NCBI GenBank assembly: GCA_947359465.1
Contig: OX375876.1
Coordinates: 120,151,444 to 120,215,443, forward strand
From: Metellina segmentata
Lineage: Eukaryota > Arthropoda > Arachnida > Araneae > Tetragnathidae
Length of the DNA stretch: 64,000 bases
Reading direction: 5' to 3'
In this document: positions 1 through 11,736 of the stretch, one piece after another
Layout: each line of letters starts with the position of its first letter
How positions within the stretch are numbered: the stretch's first letter is position 1
The notes under the pieces: generated by a model
Seen by the model: only the letters and a program-made list of their open reading frames with translations
Databases searched by the model: none
What the model was told of the DNA's origin: nothing
Program-made: the position numbers and the translations under genes

Positions 1-329
1 TTAAACACTTTTTTGCTACATCAGTTTTTTAACAAGTAAATATTTTGTCGAAGTTTAAATCAACGAAATATGAATTTCCATTCTTATGAGAAAAATGTTT
101 GATCACGATTACCATTAAGTCAGTTTTTTCACACATGATTTTGTCTTGACGATTCAAGGAAATGTTTTGTTTTACAAAATGAAGAAAGGCCACCAAGACG
201 TGTAAAAAAGGCGAAACAAATTACAAAGGAAAACAGTCTTCACATTCATCTAGTTTTAACCCTTCCTTCCCCGCTTTCATCTGTAAATTTATGTTCCGTT
301 TGCTTGTTTCCACACGAATTTTTTTACTC
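1..329. other. AT-rich sequence, nothing recognised
   Basis: I see no coding, repeat or RNA signal in this stretch; it is AT-rich with short homopolymer runs. Confidence 0.5.
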
Positions 330-740
330 GTTCCAGCAGAAACAGCGGGAAGAAGTGATCCGGAAAGAGGGTGGGAAAAAAAAGACCCAGAGCTAATAAT
401 GCCTGATGAACAGCAGTTCTCACAATGGACTCCTTCGAAAAGTCACGTGATAGGCCCGAGGTGTTCTCTCATTTAATAGATTAAACGATTACTCAACTTG
501 GGGCTGCCCCTGGAACAAAGCCAAATACGAGCCCCTAAAACAATGGGTGTTATTTACAGAGGACTCCAGTAGGAGAGGTTGCCCTGTGACAGATAAGGGC
601 TCCGTGCCTAATTACAGAGACTGGGCCTTTGTTATCTGTGAGCAAATGCAGGGAGGGACCGGCGGTTTTGTTTATTCCCCGGCTGTAATTGGAACTTTTA
701 TCGTGGGCCACGGAAAGGGAGGGGCTCTCTGCTTTTATTG
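330..740. other. GC-richer single-copy island
   Basis: Base composition rises well above the neighbours and no internal repetition is visible. Short frames of 61-67 codons exist on the plus strand but resemble nothing known. It ends where the 440-450 bp tandem array begins. It could be a conserved non-coding element or an untranslated exon; sequence alone does not decide. Confidence 0.35.
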
Positions 741-755
741 CATTGGATGATAGAT

Positions 756-2703
756 CAAGTGATGGAATGGGCAGCCATTATCAAATTCTGTGCCTCCTCG
801 TACAGTGCTCGATGCTTTTTGTTCACTCGCACACGATGCATCAAGGTGATTGAGGCGGTTATCGTTGTGTTGGTTAGCGACCACAATGATGTGGTGGGAG
901 ATCACTCGTTTATTCGTTTGGGATGAATGCTGGAAGGGTCTTGTCGCACGCTTCCGTTTGCAAAATGGGCTGTAGTCATCGGAAAACAAAAGTTTGGTGT
1001 TTAAAGACTGAATTGCCTTAAAGTGGGTAGATGTTTATTATTAACGAAATTTAGTTCCTAGATATAAAAGATATAAATTAACTGCTGCATTGTTATTGAG
1101 TTATATGTTCTGGATGATGCAACTGATCTACTAACATTGCATAATTCTGAGCTGGTGTTTGATTAACATGGATCATATCCATAAAAAGGTAAAATTGCAA
1201 AATTTCACGTGATAGAATGGGTTAACAACATCAAATTCTACTCTTTTTTGTAACAATCGATGCGTTTTGTTCACTGGTGCACCGTGCATCAGAGGGTTTG
1301 AGGTGGTAATCTATCTGTTAATTTGCGACCACAATGATGTGGTGGGAGATTACTCGTTTATTCGTTTGGGATGAATAATGGAACTATCGTGTTGCACGCT
1401 TCCGTTCGCAAAATGTGCTGTAGTCATCAGAAAACAAAAGTTTGATGTTTAAAGACTGAATTGCCTTAAAGTGGGTAGATTTTTATTATTAACGAAATTT
1501 AGTTCCTAGATCTAAAAGATCTAAAATAACTGCTGCATTATTATTGAGTTATTTGTTCTGGATGATGCTACTGATCTAATAGCATTGCATAATATTTAGT
1601 TGGTGTTTGATTAACATTGATTATAACCGCATACAAGGTTTAATGGCAAAGTTTCACGTGATAGAATGTGTCACCAATATCAAATTATGGGCTTCTTCGT
1701 TACACTCGATGCGTTTTGTTCACGGGTGCACCGTACATTAGAGGGATTGAGGTGGTAATCTTTCTGTTAATTAGCGACTAAAAGGATGCGGTGGGAGATT
1801 ACTCGTTTATTCGTTTGGGATGAATAATGGAACTATCGTGTTGCACGCTTCCGTTCGCAAAATGTGCTGTAGTCATCAGAAAACAAAAGTTTGATGTTTA
1901 AAGACTGAATTGCCTTAAAGTGGGTAGATTTTTATTATTAACGAAATTTAGTTCCTAGATCTAAAATAACTGCTGCATTATTATTGAGTTATTTGTTCTG
2001 GATGATGCTACTGATCTAATAGCATTGCATAATATTTAGTTGGTGTTTGATTAACATTGATTATAACCGCATACAAGGTTTAATGGCAAAGTTTCACGTG
2101 ATAGAATGTGTCACCAATATCAAATTATGGGCTTCTTCGTTACACTCGATGCGTTTTGTTCACGGGTGCACCGTGCATTAGAGGGATTGAGGTGGTAATC
2201 TTTCTGTTAATTAGCGACTAAAAGGATGCGGTGGGAGATTACTCGTTTATTCGTTTGGGATGAATAATGGAACTATCGTGTTGCACGCTTCCGTTCGCAA
2301 AATGTGCTGTAGTCATCAGAAAACAAAAGTTTGATGTTTAAAGACTGAATTGCCTTAAAGTGGGTAGATTTTTATTATTAACGAAATTTAGTTCCTAGAT
2401 CTAAAATAACTGCTGCATTATTATTGAGTTATTTGTTCTGGATGATGCTACTGATCTAATAGCATTGCATAATATTTAGTTGGTGTTTGATTAACATTGA
2501 TTATAACCGCATACAAGGTTTAATGGCAAAGTTTCACGTGATAGAATGTGTCACCAATATCAAATTATGGGCTTCTTCGTTACACTCGATGCGTTTTGTT
2601 CACGGGTGCACCGTACATTAGAGGGATTGAGGTGGTAATCTTTCTGTTAATTAGCGACTAAAAGGATGCGGTGGGAGATTACTCGTTTATTCGTTTGGGA
2701 TGA
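756..2703. repeat. Tandem repeat, 440-450 bp unit, about 4.4 copies
   Basis: The landmark CACGTGATAGAATG (CAAGTGATGGAATG in the first copy) recurs at 756, 1206, 1655, 2095 and 2535, so the copy lengths are 450, 449, 440 and 440 bp. The two 440-bp copies (1655-2094 and 2095-2534) are almost identical, differing for example at CCGTACATTA versus CCGTGCATTA. The first copy is clearly diverged. The last copy is cut at about 2703 by unrelated sequence. This pattern is typical of recent unequal exchange at one end of an older array. No long reading frame runs through the unit. Confidence 0.93.
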
Positions 2704-2835
2704 TGTGGGGGACTCAATAGGACTCAATAACATGGAATGCGCACCCCCCTCGCCTCTTGCCGTCTTCGACGGGCCTGGCACTCCTCTGGTCTGCCAGTGT
2801 AGGCATAAGAAACAACAACAAACAGGTTATACATT
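2704..2835 (+). mobile_element. Probable 5'-truncated LINE 3' end
   Basis: A GC-rich segment of about 120 bp interrupts the tandem repeat and ends in a short CAA-repeat tail (AAGAAACAACAACAAACAGG). Two other LINE ends here (28.57-29.07 kb and 51.73-51.84 kb) also finish with CAA/ACA repeats after a G+C-rich coding end. No target duplication was identified, so this is a suggestion only. Confidence 0.35.
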
Positions 2836-2839
2836 ACCA

Positions 2840-3387
2840 TTGATCAACAAAAGTTGACAGATAGTGGTGAAAAAAGGTTCATACACAGTCAGTGAGATCA
2901 TGTATCGCCAGGTTTAAAAAATATATAAAGAAGTTTGATCAAAATAAATCAATTTTGTTATGCACCTGCTCGTATGATCGGCCATTTATCTTAGTTACGT
3001 AATAAGTGCTAATGTTTGATGTACCGTAAAAGTAAACAACTTTTAAGAGAAAATTTGATATAAAATTAAGAGATACGCATTTCGTGATTCATCTTGATGC
3101 ATACAAATATTGAGACATCAGTTTTCAAAATGTGTTTCGAAAATCGTAGTTGCTTGCTGAGTATAAAATTTGATTTCAAATAATTATTGATTTCTGTTAA
3201 AATGATATTCCCACGAATTCATAAACACAGTTTATTAATTTCCCACAGTATATTAATTTTCCACAGTAGTGGACGATAAATCATCTTTTTTATAGGAAAT
3301 TGAAAAGCCATAACTATAACTCAACTTATTTTTCTTTGGAATTATAAGTAATATAATGGAAGAGAACTCAGTATAAAAGAAACCATT
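2840..3387. other. AT-rich sequence, nothing recognised
   Basis: No gene, repeat unit or terminal inverted repeat could be recognised here. Confidence 0.45.
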
Positions 3388-4230
3388 AAATGCCACCACT
3401 AAAAATTACCAGCACTATTCCTATTCTTCCTTCTCCGAAGACAAATTTAGGTCTTATCTTTAATTGCTTTAATCAAATATGGATGTGTTTATTTACGTGT
3501 ACAGTTAAGCTGTTATTCACAAATAAGTTATAAAATTCGACAGTGTAATCTAATATAATTATTCATTCAGTAAAAGAATAAGCCCTAACTATATCTAAGC
3601 TCCTCGGCCTCAGGCATTTTAAATAACCAAAGCGAAGAAATCCCGCACATTTATAAATCCCATCGTTAAAATTCGCAACCTATTCCTACTCTCACTTTCT
3701 CCAAAGAAAAAATTTTGAACTCGTGTATAATTGCTTTAACTAAATAACTATTTATGAATTAGTTATTATTCTGCAAAATGATACTCTTCATTAGTAAGAG
3801 ACAAACGCCAAACTTCCTTAGCGTCTTGTTCTCAGAACCTCAAATTGACCTAAACGAAGAAATCCGAGAGACTAAAATTCCACCGTTAAAAAGCGCAACC
3901 TATTATCCAAATACAAATTCAGCTATGGTTTAACCAATTATTGGTCTTAACCAGATATTTATTGTTTTATGTGTTCAGTTAAACTAAAATCCCTAAGAAT
4001 TTAGTAACTGTTTATGAGTTTTTTTCATTGTATGCAAGACAATCCTCTCCATTAGTGAAAGACAAAAACCCAGCTAAATGTAACGCCTTGTCTTCAGGAA
4101 TTCGAAGTAACCTAAGCGAATAAATCCCAGAAACTTAAATCCCACCGTTAAAAATCACAACCTATTCTTGCTCTCCCTTCCTCTAAAGTCAAATTCAGAA
4201 CTCTTCTCTAATTTGCTTTACCGAATCATC
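3388..4230. repeat. Degenerate tandem repeat, about 220-265 bp unit, 4 copies
   Basis: Copies can be anchored on variants of CCCACCGTTAAAAA followed by CAACCTATTC near 3396, 3658, 3878 and 4138. Other shared blocks are a GAAGAAATCC-type segment and an AATTGCTTTAAC-type segment. Divergence between copies is high, so the array is old. Confidence 0.75.
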
Positions 4231-4234
4231 CGAT

Positions 4235-4510
4235 ATTTTAAAAGCGGGATTCGGCAACGTTTGCCCACGACAGACATCAGCCTTTACAGCCGTAGCGAGT
4301 TTTATTTAAAGAGCCGGTAAAAGCGACTTTATTGGCCATCTGGGAACGGTGCAGGTTGTTTCTTCATCTGCTCCGGAGAAAGGTCAGATTAATCACCGGG
4401 ATATATTAATGAAGTCACTGCGACGCGAAAGCGTTAGGATCTCTAACGAGAAAGAAAATAATTGTCTCTTGTCTCACGGAACCGGTGGAAATTTATTCCG
4501 CCATTGCTTG
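4235..4510. other. GC-richer single-copy island
   Basis: This sequence is much richer in G+C and CpG than its surroundings and follows directly after the degenerate tandem array. A 95-codon frame (4349-4636) overlaps it but looks like nothing known and runs out into AT-rich sequence. It is a candidate conserved non-coding element. Confidence 0.35.
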
Positions 4511-4844
4511 GAGTCTAATGTGTTTTATAAGTCTAGGGCTCTACTTTTTCTCCTTTACTATATTTATTCGTTGGGTAGTCTTAAAGGAATGTATTGGATG
4601 ATTTCCAGTTTTAAATGGGGCAAAACAGTGAGATAGATAGCGTACTGTTGAAAGTCAATGAATTTAATCTCGGGAATGATATCTGATGGATTCGTTTTAT
4701 TTTCAAAGTTTGTATTGAATATGACCAACTACGTAAGTTACAATATAAATTATGATTATGATACCTTCTGAACACTCTTAGTGTGACTGCCCCGTCATTA
4801 ACAAAACTAACCATATCTTGAGGAATGATATATCTAGACATTAT

Positions 4845-4975
4845 AAAAAAAATTGACTAAACTCATGAGAAAAATTGGTCAGATATTCATGAATGAGATA
4901 CTTCGTCCTTTGCAAAATTTGTCAGATCTTGATAGGTGAAATATCTCGTCGAAATCTCTCGGACGGTAGAAGTAT
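4845..4975. repeat. Palindrome-bearing ~42-bp repeat array, locus 1
   Basis: About three diverged units with the order AAAATTTGTCAGATCTTGAT then AAATATCTCGTC. They match the dispersed family at 28.25, 30.24, 41.1, 45.8, 47.8, 59.5, 61.4 and 62.65 kb. Confidence 0.7.
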
Positions 4976-4979
4976 TGAG

Positions 4980-5638
4980 CACCATGGATTCGATTCTGAT
5001 CCATATTAAAATCAATATATATTAAAATGAAGAATATGTTAACGTTTACATATTCAGCATATGTTCACATTTTAAGGCAATGTGGTGCATGTATCGATTA
5101 AGTTAAATTTCTTTACTACATTCCCACATTTGAAAGCAAACCAAAACAGTTTAAATGCATCTTTTAACACTCATTTTTGTATTACTTTATATTGCAGCAA
5201 ACATCTGAGATAGATTTTAACAAATTGAACTTATTAAAAGAAAATTGTTTTTCCCCTGTGTGTTTCCCTAAATTTCAGAAAAGGTACACAAATAAGTGTA
5301 AGAAGAAATAACTTTATTTGCATCATGTTACATATGCATCGTGATTAATAATGCATTGTAATTTCGTTCTATTTTACATAAATGCGTACATAAACTTTTC
5401 TAACTAATGTGAAAATTCTGCTACTTCAGCATGTAAATTACCCGTGTACAGAACTAATTCTACTTTTAGGGAAATTTCAGATGATAGTGCGACTCCAATC
5501 CGTATAACAGTACTGACACAAATTACAATACTGGTCACAAATTACAGTACTGACATACTTCAAACAAAATATAATGTGCTGAATCTCAATTTGCTATAAA
5601 ACTCACACACTTCTAATGAAACCTTAGCAATGAAACTT
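4980..5638. other. AT-rich sequence, nothing recognised
   Basis: Apart from a local repetition of CAAATTACA(A/G)TACTG near 5515-5560, no structure is seen. Confidence 0.45.
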
Positions 5639-5926
5639 GTAATACAGCACTTATTGAAAACTGTAATGCAGCACTTATTGAAAGCTGTAGTGTAGCACTT
5701 ATTGAAAGCTGTAGTGCAGCACTTATTGAAAGCTGTAATGCAGCATGTATTGAAAGCTGTAATGCAACACTTATTGAAATCTGTAATGCAGCACTTATTG
5801 AAAGCTGTAGTGCAGCACTTATTGAAAGTTGTGATGCAGCACTAATTGAAAGCTGTAATGCAGCACTTATTGAAAGCTGTAATGCAGCACTTATGTAAAG
5901 CTGTAATGCATGACTTATTGAAAGCG
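5639..5926. repeat. Minisatellite, 24-bp unit, 12 copies
   Basis: The unit reads GTAATGCAGCACTTATTGAA plus AGCT. It is repeated in exact 24-bp register twelve times with scattered substitutions (for example GTAGTG for GTAATG) and no indels. A thirteenth, broken unit follows. Confidence 0.95.
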
Positions 5927-6109
5927 TTAATGCATTAACTATTTCTGTTTTGTCAACTTTGCCCTGACGTAATTTCGCAAAGTTACTGTCGTGAAGTTAA
6001 TCATGGCCACTCCACTTTACTTTAAACTAAAGAACAAAATTCAGTGATCCACTTTTTGTGGTCTGAAAGCGTATCCAGGTATCCAACATTATCACTACAT
6101 AAAAAACAG

Positions 6110-6660
6110 TGTTTTTCCACATGGAATTGACTAGAATTAATTGAAAAGTTTAAAAATGGCAGCACGTTCTAAGTATGAAGAAGCCAGACGAGCACAACAA
6201 CCGACCTTACACATCTATAGTGTACATAACGTAAATATGTTACACATAAGTGACTATTGTTGATGAGTGACAGATAAACAATTCACCGTGCCTAAGGAAC
6301 TAAAAGACGCAGTGTATGTGTCACTGATGCTCTGGTTGAAAGCAATAAAGTCAGCTATATTGTAACTATCACGAGGTTAATAAAGAAAGCCATTCCTCTT
6401 ATCTTTCCACTAAGTAGCAACATTTACTGATCAGAAAATGTATCAGAATCCGAAATCAATCGAAGTCTGTGAACGGAATAAGGGGACAGTATTTCGCAAA
6501 ACAGATAGACTACAACTGTTTTGAAAAGTTTACAAATAGTTGCACATGGGATAATGAACATGAAGAAGTCGGAAAACCTCAACTAACTATCACTGAGATA
6601 AATAATTTGCATAACGTGGTTCTGTTACACATATCGTATCCCGGCAAGAAAAGTGACACA
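6110..6660. repeat. Diverged direct duplication
   Basis: The segments about 6120-6265 and 6515-6660 align in order. Shared blocks include TTGAAAAGTTTA, a run around TATGAAGAAG/CATGAAGAAG, and CATAACGT followed by CTGTTACACAT or ATGTTACACAT. The second copy runs into the 31-bp inverted repeat at 6630. Confidence 0.5.
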
Positions 6661-6893
6661 AGTCAAAATATAAAAATTTTGATGTTATGCCATTGAAAAA
6701 TATGTATGAGATGCACCAGCGTGTTATAATACTATTCGATAAAATATAACAGAAGTTACAACCATAAGTAATCACCTAGAATTTTAAAAAGCTTTTATTA
6801 TTTCAATATAAGTGTTATAGTATACTTTAAGCTGATAGTTATTAAATTCTGCAATTTTGAGCTGTGTCACTTTTCTTGCCGGGATGCGATATG
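6630..6893. mobile_element. MITE-like element or inverted-repeat pair
   Basis: A 31-bp inverted repeat bounds 264 bp. The left arm is 6630-6660 (core CCCGGCAAGAAAAGTGACAC) and the right arm is 6863-6893, with one mismatch between the arms. No clear target-site duplication is visible, so the outer boundary is uncertain. The same core occurs at 43.44 kb and, with flanking homology, at the extreme right of the window. Confidence 0.55.
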
Positions 6894-6899
6894 AGTGAA

Positions 6900-7600
6900 T
6901 TTTGTTGAAGTAGCTGAACTAAGTGCAAGAACTAATGCTATTTGTCTGACTACCCACTTAGACTAAAACCATTTTATAAGAGCACAAAAAAAAAATCCAA
7001 GGATAGGGCACGTGCTTTTAAAAGCCAAGGAAACTGTCGAAAAATAAAGCTATTATGGGTAGATACCGTATAATCGGATGAATACAAGCAGTTTTCAATT
7101 TCATTGCAATACTAAGCATTTTTCTCTTGTACACTTAAAATTATTATTTATACCTTAAAAATATGGTGGCTGTCTATCCTATAAGTTCTCATAGTCTAAA
7201 AATTTTAATTTTTGACTGTGAGGGAAACAATGTTTTTCAAGCACTGCTTTTATTTACCATCAAGTCCGTACGTATGGAAGCAGTCACTTGTTATTTATTC
7301 TGTTTCAATTCTGATCGCTCGCTTGGTGATCAAAAACAGTTATTGTCTTTTAAAAAACCTTTTAAAAGTTTCCGAAAAAACCACTTTCTTAAAATACCAC
7401 TAGTTAAAAGTCTATTTAGAAAAAAAAATTAGCAAAAATAATTGTTTATCCTTTAATTTTATTTCAACAATTACTTTTTTAATTTGTACCTACCAGTTTA
7501 AATGTTTTTTTTTCTTATGGCGGGCACATTTGACATAAGTCATTGGCCACTACAAAGCCGGAAGTGATGGCCCCTTGTGAAGGAGCACCCAGTGGGAGGA
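6900..7600. other. AT-rich sequence, nothing recognised
   Basis: Two overlapping short frames (7163-7432 and 7212-7403) lie in AT-rich sequence and look random. A GC-richer patch at 7540-7615 directly precedes the SINE and could not be assigned. Confidence 0.4.
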
Positions 7601-7629
7601 CCATCATTGCCCCTAACAATTTATACTTC

Positions 7630-7772
7630 GTAATTTTGAACCATGTTCAGATGACGAAGCAACACCTGATCTGGTATACGCTTACAAACATCCATGCCCG
7701 AACCCGGATTCGAACCGGGGACCTTCGGATCTAGAAGCTAATACCTTAACCACTATACCGGTTGGTCAGCTC
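7630..7772 (-). mobile_element. tRNA-derived SINE, head type A, internally deleted
   Basis: On the minus strand the tRNA-like head comes first, with an A box matching TAGTGGTTAAGG and a B box matching GGTTCGAATCC. The common SINE body follows but is shortened: the leader after the head joins directly to the segment that in the complete copy (49.78 kb) lies about 90 bp further on. The tail is missing. Confidence 0.85.
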
Positions 7773-7779
7773 CAATTTA

Positions 7780-8849
7780 AATGTTAAACCATCAATTATA
7801 TATAAAATAAGAAATGCAATCAGTCATAGTATTTTGGTATTTTTAAATTAACGTTACACTGGAGAACAACAAAATAACAAAAACAATTGTTGGCTTTGCC
7901 AAATCACTAGAAACGTTTTGAGGCACGTCTGCTGAAATTCTAGAAATAGAGATGGAGGATTTACAGTTTTTTTTTTAATTGTAAAAAAAGAAAGAAAAAG
8001 AAGAGTATATGAACCAATAAATATTATAAAGTTGGTTACAATAAAAATACCTAATGACAAGTCATTATTGTGCAATGCGTTCCAAACAAAGAAGCAAAAT
8101 AAAAGAGTTTACAAAATTTTTGTGTTTACGGAAAAACCTTTCTCCACTCGACGAAGTTCTGTGGGTGTAGGGAGCTTCCCCAAAAGTTGTTCTCAAGTAA
8201 AGAGACGAAAACAAAGTTGAAACAAGAGAGGATGACTGATTTCGCAATGGAAGAGTAAAGATAAGCAATTCATTTATTTACCTAACAAAATGACTAAATT
8301 CAATTTGAAATCCGTAATAAATTTGCGAAGGATGATAAAAAAAGATATACTTACAGATACTAATAGGTTTGAAGTTGGATGAGGTCGAGCAAAAACACGA
8401 GAAACGAATATTGCAACTACGTGCTGTAGTTGGAATGATCTAATCAGTGATGGAAGGAAAATACTGTATAACTATGCATATAAACTACCTCTGACGTCAC
8501 AGTTTGCGTTATTTTCAAACCAATGGTGAATTTATTTTGATCTTCGTATGAGAGAGAGGTTAAATAGTATATATATTTTTTAATTTTTACATTCAACACC
8601 TATGTTATACGTCACAACAACTTTTCCCGCAAAACCACTTCTATTCACCCTTTTCTACGGTACTTGAGAGAGTCTGGGAGTCAAAATTCAAAAATTTTAA
8701 ATTTTCTGTTCTGAAATTTTTAGTGTAGGTATCCATTGTATTTCGAAATTATAAAAACTATTTTAAATTTTCAAAACTTCAAAAACTTCTTTATTAAAAT
8801 AAAAAAATTTTGACGTTGGGCCAAAATGATGCATCTTACTAAGTACTCT
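7780..8849. other. AT-rich sequence with one TGACGTCA palindrome
   Basis: No gene is seen. A CRE-like TGACGTCA lies at 8492-8499, one of six in the 8.5-21.4 kb interval. A somewhat less AT-rich patch at 8130-8260 has no recognisable content. Confidence 0.45.
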
Positions 8850-9131
8850 AAAACTATATAACTAAGTTGAAGAAGAACATTTGTGGGACGAGTTAAGCGT
8901 CGCTCTAACTCGTCCCACAAATATTCTATGAGGCTTCGGTTTGAACTCTGAAAAGTTCATACCATAAATTGTCATCGTGACTTTTTGGTTAAAGAAATTA
9001 GAAAAATTCTAAAAACTATATTTTGTTCAAAAACTATATAACTAAGTTGAAGAAGAACATTTGTGGGACGAGTTAAGCGTCGCTCTAACTCGTCCCACAA
9101 ATATTCTATGGGGCTTAGGTCGGAACTCTGA
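8850..9131. repeat. 180-bp-spaced direct duplication with palindromes
   Basis: The segment 8850-8938 recurs at 9030-9118 almost unchanged. Each copy contains a hairpin whose 17-bp arms are ATTTGTGGGACGAGTTA and its complement (8879-8895 and 8906-8922 in the first copy). The arms derive from the conserved WDEL region of a Tc1 transposase gene joined to itself in inverted orientation. Confidence 0.85.
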
Positions 9132-9290
9132 GCAAGCCAGGGAAAACGTTTTACATCAATATCTTGTTACCACTGATTGACAGAGGCTGCAACATGACCT
9201 GGAACGTAATTTTCCTGTAAGTAACCATAAAATTGCCAGAGCGTAGGAAGAAACTGATTGTCCATGTTATTTTATGTTCCGTTAAAGTCC
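8879..9290 (-). pseudogene. Tc1-family transposase C-terminal relic
   Basis: Reading the minus strand from about 9290 downward gives a recognisable C-terminal half of a Tc1-like transposase. Its peptides include NYVPGHVAASVNQW and then QSSDLSPIEYLWDELERR, the hallmark SPDLNPIEHLWDELERR region that carries the last catalytic acidic residue of Tc1 DDE enzymes. There is a stop codon after VNQW. The N-terminal domain and both transposon ends are missing. Downstream, the WDEL segment is duplicated in inverted orientation as a hairpin. This is a dead fragment. The related relic at 52.34 kb is less decayed over the same region. Confidence 0.85.
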
Positions 9291-9299
9291 TACTGGATA

Positions 9300-9990
9300 G
9301 TATTGTGTATTATTTCTTAGTTTTACTGGCTTCATTCAATTTAATTTTAGCAAGTTAAACCTTTTCCCTATAACCTTTTTTAAAGTATTTGTGGACTTCA
9401 TCGTCGCTTTCCTGAACTGCCTACAGTCCTTTTTGGAAAGTGTTATTGAATGCTTTCTAGGAGTAAGTAAAGAAGATTCTTATATATTTTTTACACTGTA
9501 TATATATATCAATCTTTTTCGCTCTGTCCACGATGACCCTTTCTGAAGCTATAGTTACACGTACCTTAGAGACATTCAAAGATTTCGGACAACGATTCTA
9601 AATCATGAAGCTATTTCATTGCGGATTTGGGTTTCCCCTTCAATAAGATCAGATCACTTCATAAGTGATCGTAGCGTAGTTTATTTGAGAAAAAAATGCT
9701 GAAACAGTAGAAATTAAACTCCAAAACAGTTCGTTTACATTATTTAATGGGTGAGGCTCGTTAGATTTACAGCTGTCATATCATAAGAAGCCGAATATTT
9801 CCGGTTCTACTGGTGGTAGAAACAAAATATAGGTGTTATTTTATTCAGAAATATCTATATTACTAGCCACTTTGTTGCCCATCCCAGTTGCTTATGTGGG
9901 GTTAAGGTATGAAATCAAATAGGAATTTGTAGCCCATTGTTAAAAAGCCATAACGGAGTTGCCCGTGGTGTTGGTTTGCTACGAAATCCA
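9300..9990. other. AT-rich sequence, nothing certain
   Basis: No coding signal. The stretch beginning TCTATATTACTAGCC at about 9854 could be read as a Helitron-like 5' end, but no matching 3' end was tied to it. Confidence 0.35.
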
Positions 9991-9994
9991 AAAG

Positions 9995-10480
9995 GGATTT
10001 TGGTGTGACGTCACAATCTCTTGCGGAAAAACATAAATTTTTAATAGAAAAATTATTTATTGAAAGAAAATCAAATATATAAGGTTTCTATCTGGTGACA
10101 AATTTTTAACAGATATCAAATACGCTGAAATTTTAATTCTATCTTTAACGATCACGATTTTACAGAAAAGAACTAAGCAATGCCAGCCAAAATGTTTTAT
10201 AATTTTTTTTGTTTTCCTTTGCTGAATTCATAAGAGAGCAGGATATTTAATATGTTTATTTTTGGAACGCGAATGTTGGCGTGACGTCACATACTCTTGC
10301 GAAAATATAAAATATATTAAATTTACAAATTCTATTTAAATAAAGAAAATCACATTTTTAGGTTTCTATTTAATGTGAAATTTTCCGCAGATTTCAAATC
10401 TGTTGAGATTTTTACTCTATCTTGAACGGTATAGGAGAAAGAAAAAAGAACTACATAATTCCAGTTAAAAGTTTATTTGT
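9995..10480. repeat. Two-copy tandem repeat, about 276 bp, with TGACGTCA
   Basis: GTGTGACGTCACAATCTCTTGCG at about 10003 (CRE core 10006-10013) and GCGTGACGTCACATACTCTTGCG at 10280 (core 10282-10289) start two diverged copies. They share AGGTTTCTATCTGGTG-type and TTTTA(A/C)TCTATCTT-type blocks. Confidence 0.75.
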
Positions 10481-10487
10481 TTGAAAA

Positions 10488-11316
10488 TCATTTGCTGGAA
10501 AATAATTCCTCCGCGCAAAATGAAAACGGAAAAAATAAATTTAGAATCTACGATCTTTTATGCTGTTGCCATTCCAAAAAAATAATAAAAGTTAAATTTC
10601 CATTAAATTCATTTAAAAATGTTCTAGATTGAATTTTAAAATTCGCTGCTACCAAAAAATTGAAAACAAATTCGGACTACCTATGTGCCAAATCCGATTA
10701 TTGTAAGTGCTTTAGATTCGTCAGGACTGTGATGACAAAAACCTCCTGGTTTGTTAGTTGAACGACAAACTAAAACTCAGAAGAGGACTATGGCACATAT
10801 CCGAGGAGACATATTTAAATATTCTAAATTAATCAATTATTCATTGAGCATTAAAAATACTTCAAGCAACAGAACAACTAAAGGCATAAAATCTTTTAAT
10901 CTTTCAAGAATATTAAGGCAAAATAATAAAAAATGAAGTATTTCCATAACAGTCGCACCCTTCGTATGAGAAACATATATGTCCAAATATTTTCAACTAT
11001 GAGTGGGACGACGAAATAAAATCAAAGTTTGTGCACACAGCGAAGATTAAATAGTAAAATATTCTAAATATGTCAATCATTCAGAGCAGCTGCGAAATAC
11101 GTCAAAGAAAAGGCTACCCATATGTACAAAATTATATAATATTTCGTAAATATTAATGGAAAAGGCCTGGACAAATAAATATTTCTATAAACGTATGCCG
11201 AATTAGAGAAAAAATGTATTCATATATATTCTCATGGATTTGAACGACAAAATTTTCGATAACGAGCACATTGCTGAGTAGAAATCTTACAAAGTTCATA
11301 GTTAGCCGATACTCTC
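10488..11316 (+). repeat. Inverted repeat, arm A (~830 bp)
   Basis: The sequence is the reverse complement, with moderate divergence, of 18098-18955. Well preserved blocks include CCTCCTGGTTTGTTAGTTGA, GGCACATATCCGAGGAGACA and TTTTCGATAACGAGCACATT. Part of the unit is itself duplicated near arm B (17.88-18.09 kb). A 61-codon frame inside is not recognised. Confidence 0.85.
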
Positions 11317-11399
11317 TTAAATTAACGACGCACTGAAGCAACAGTACGAACTATTGGTGATGGTAAGGGTTCAATCATGCCGCAAAACAAACAACCTTA

Positions 11400-11602
11400 G
11401 TAATTTTCGACCATTTTCATGTGACCATTTCAACAGCTGAACTGGCACCTACTTTCCAAACTTCCATACCACGTCAAAGTGAGGACATGAGAAGTTCAAA
11501 CCACCATATCGTACGATGGTCTTTGATTTGACAAGGTCTCGATCTCGGATCCCTCCAGTTGGTAATATGCGACTCTTCTAAATGGGCTACTGCGAACCAT
11601 TT
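11400..11602 (-). mobile_element. SINE fragment, head type B
   Basis: The minus strand carries the SINE body (GTGAGGACAT, CCACGTCAAAG and ACTGGCACC blocks, seen in complement). It leads into a type-B tRNA-like head with CCAACTGGAGGGATCCGAG. It is strongly diverged and the tail is not preserved. Confidence 0.6.
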
Positions 11603-11736
11603 CAATCCGTGGATTCTTTCAAACGATAGACACAGTTGTTTAGTCATTGAGTGAGAACAATAATAAACTACTCGGAAAACAAGTGACTCTCAAATGGTTA
11701 AAGATTCCTCTGAAGTCAGTACAGAGCCAATACATA

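Noticed and set aside
8850..9131. Bacterial-style terminator hairpin
   Set aside because: The hairpin arms are duplicated transposase coding sequence in a eukaryotic context.
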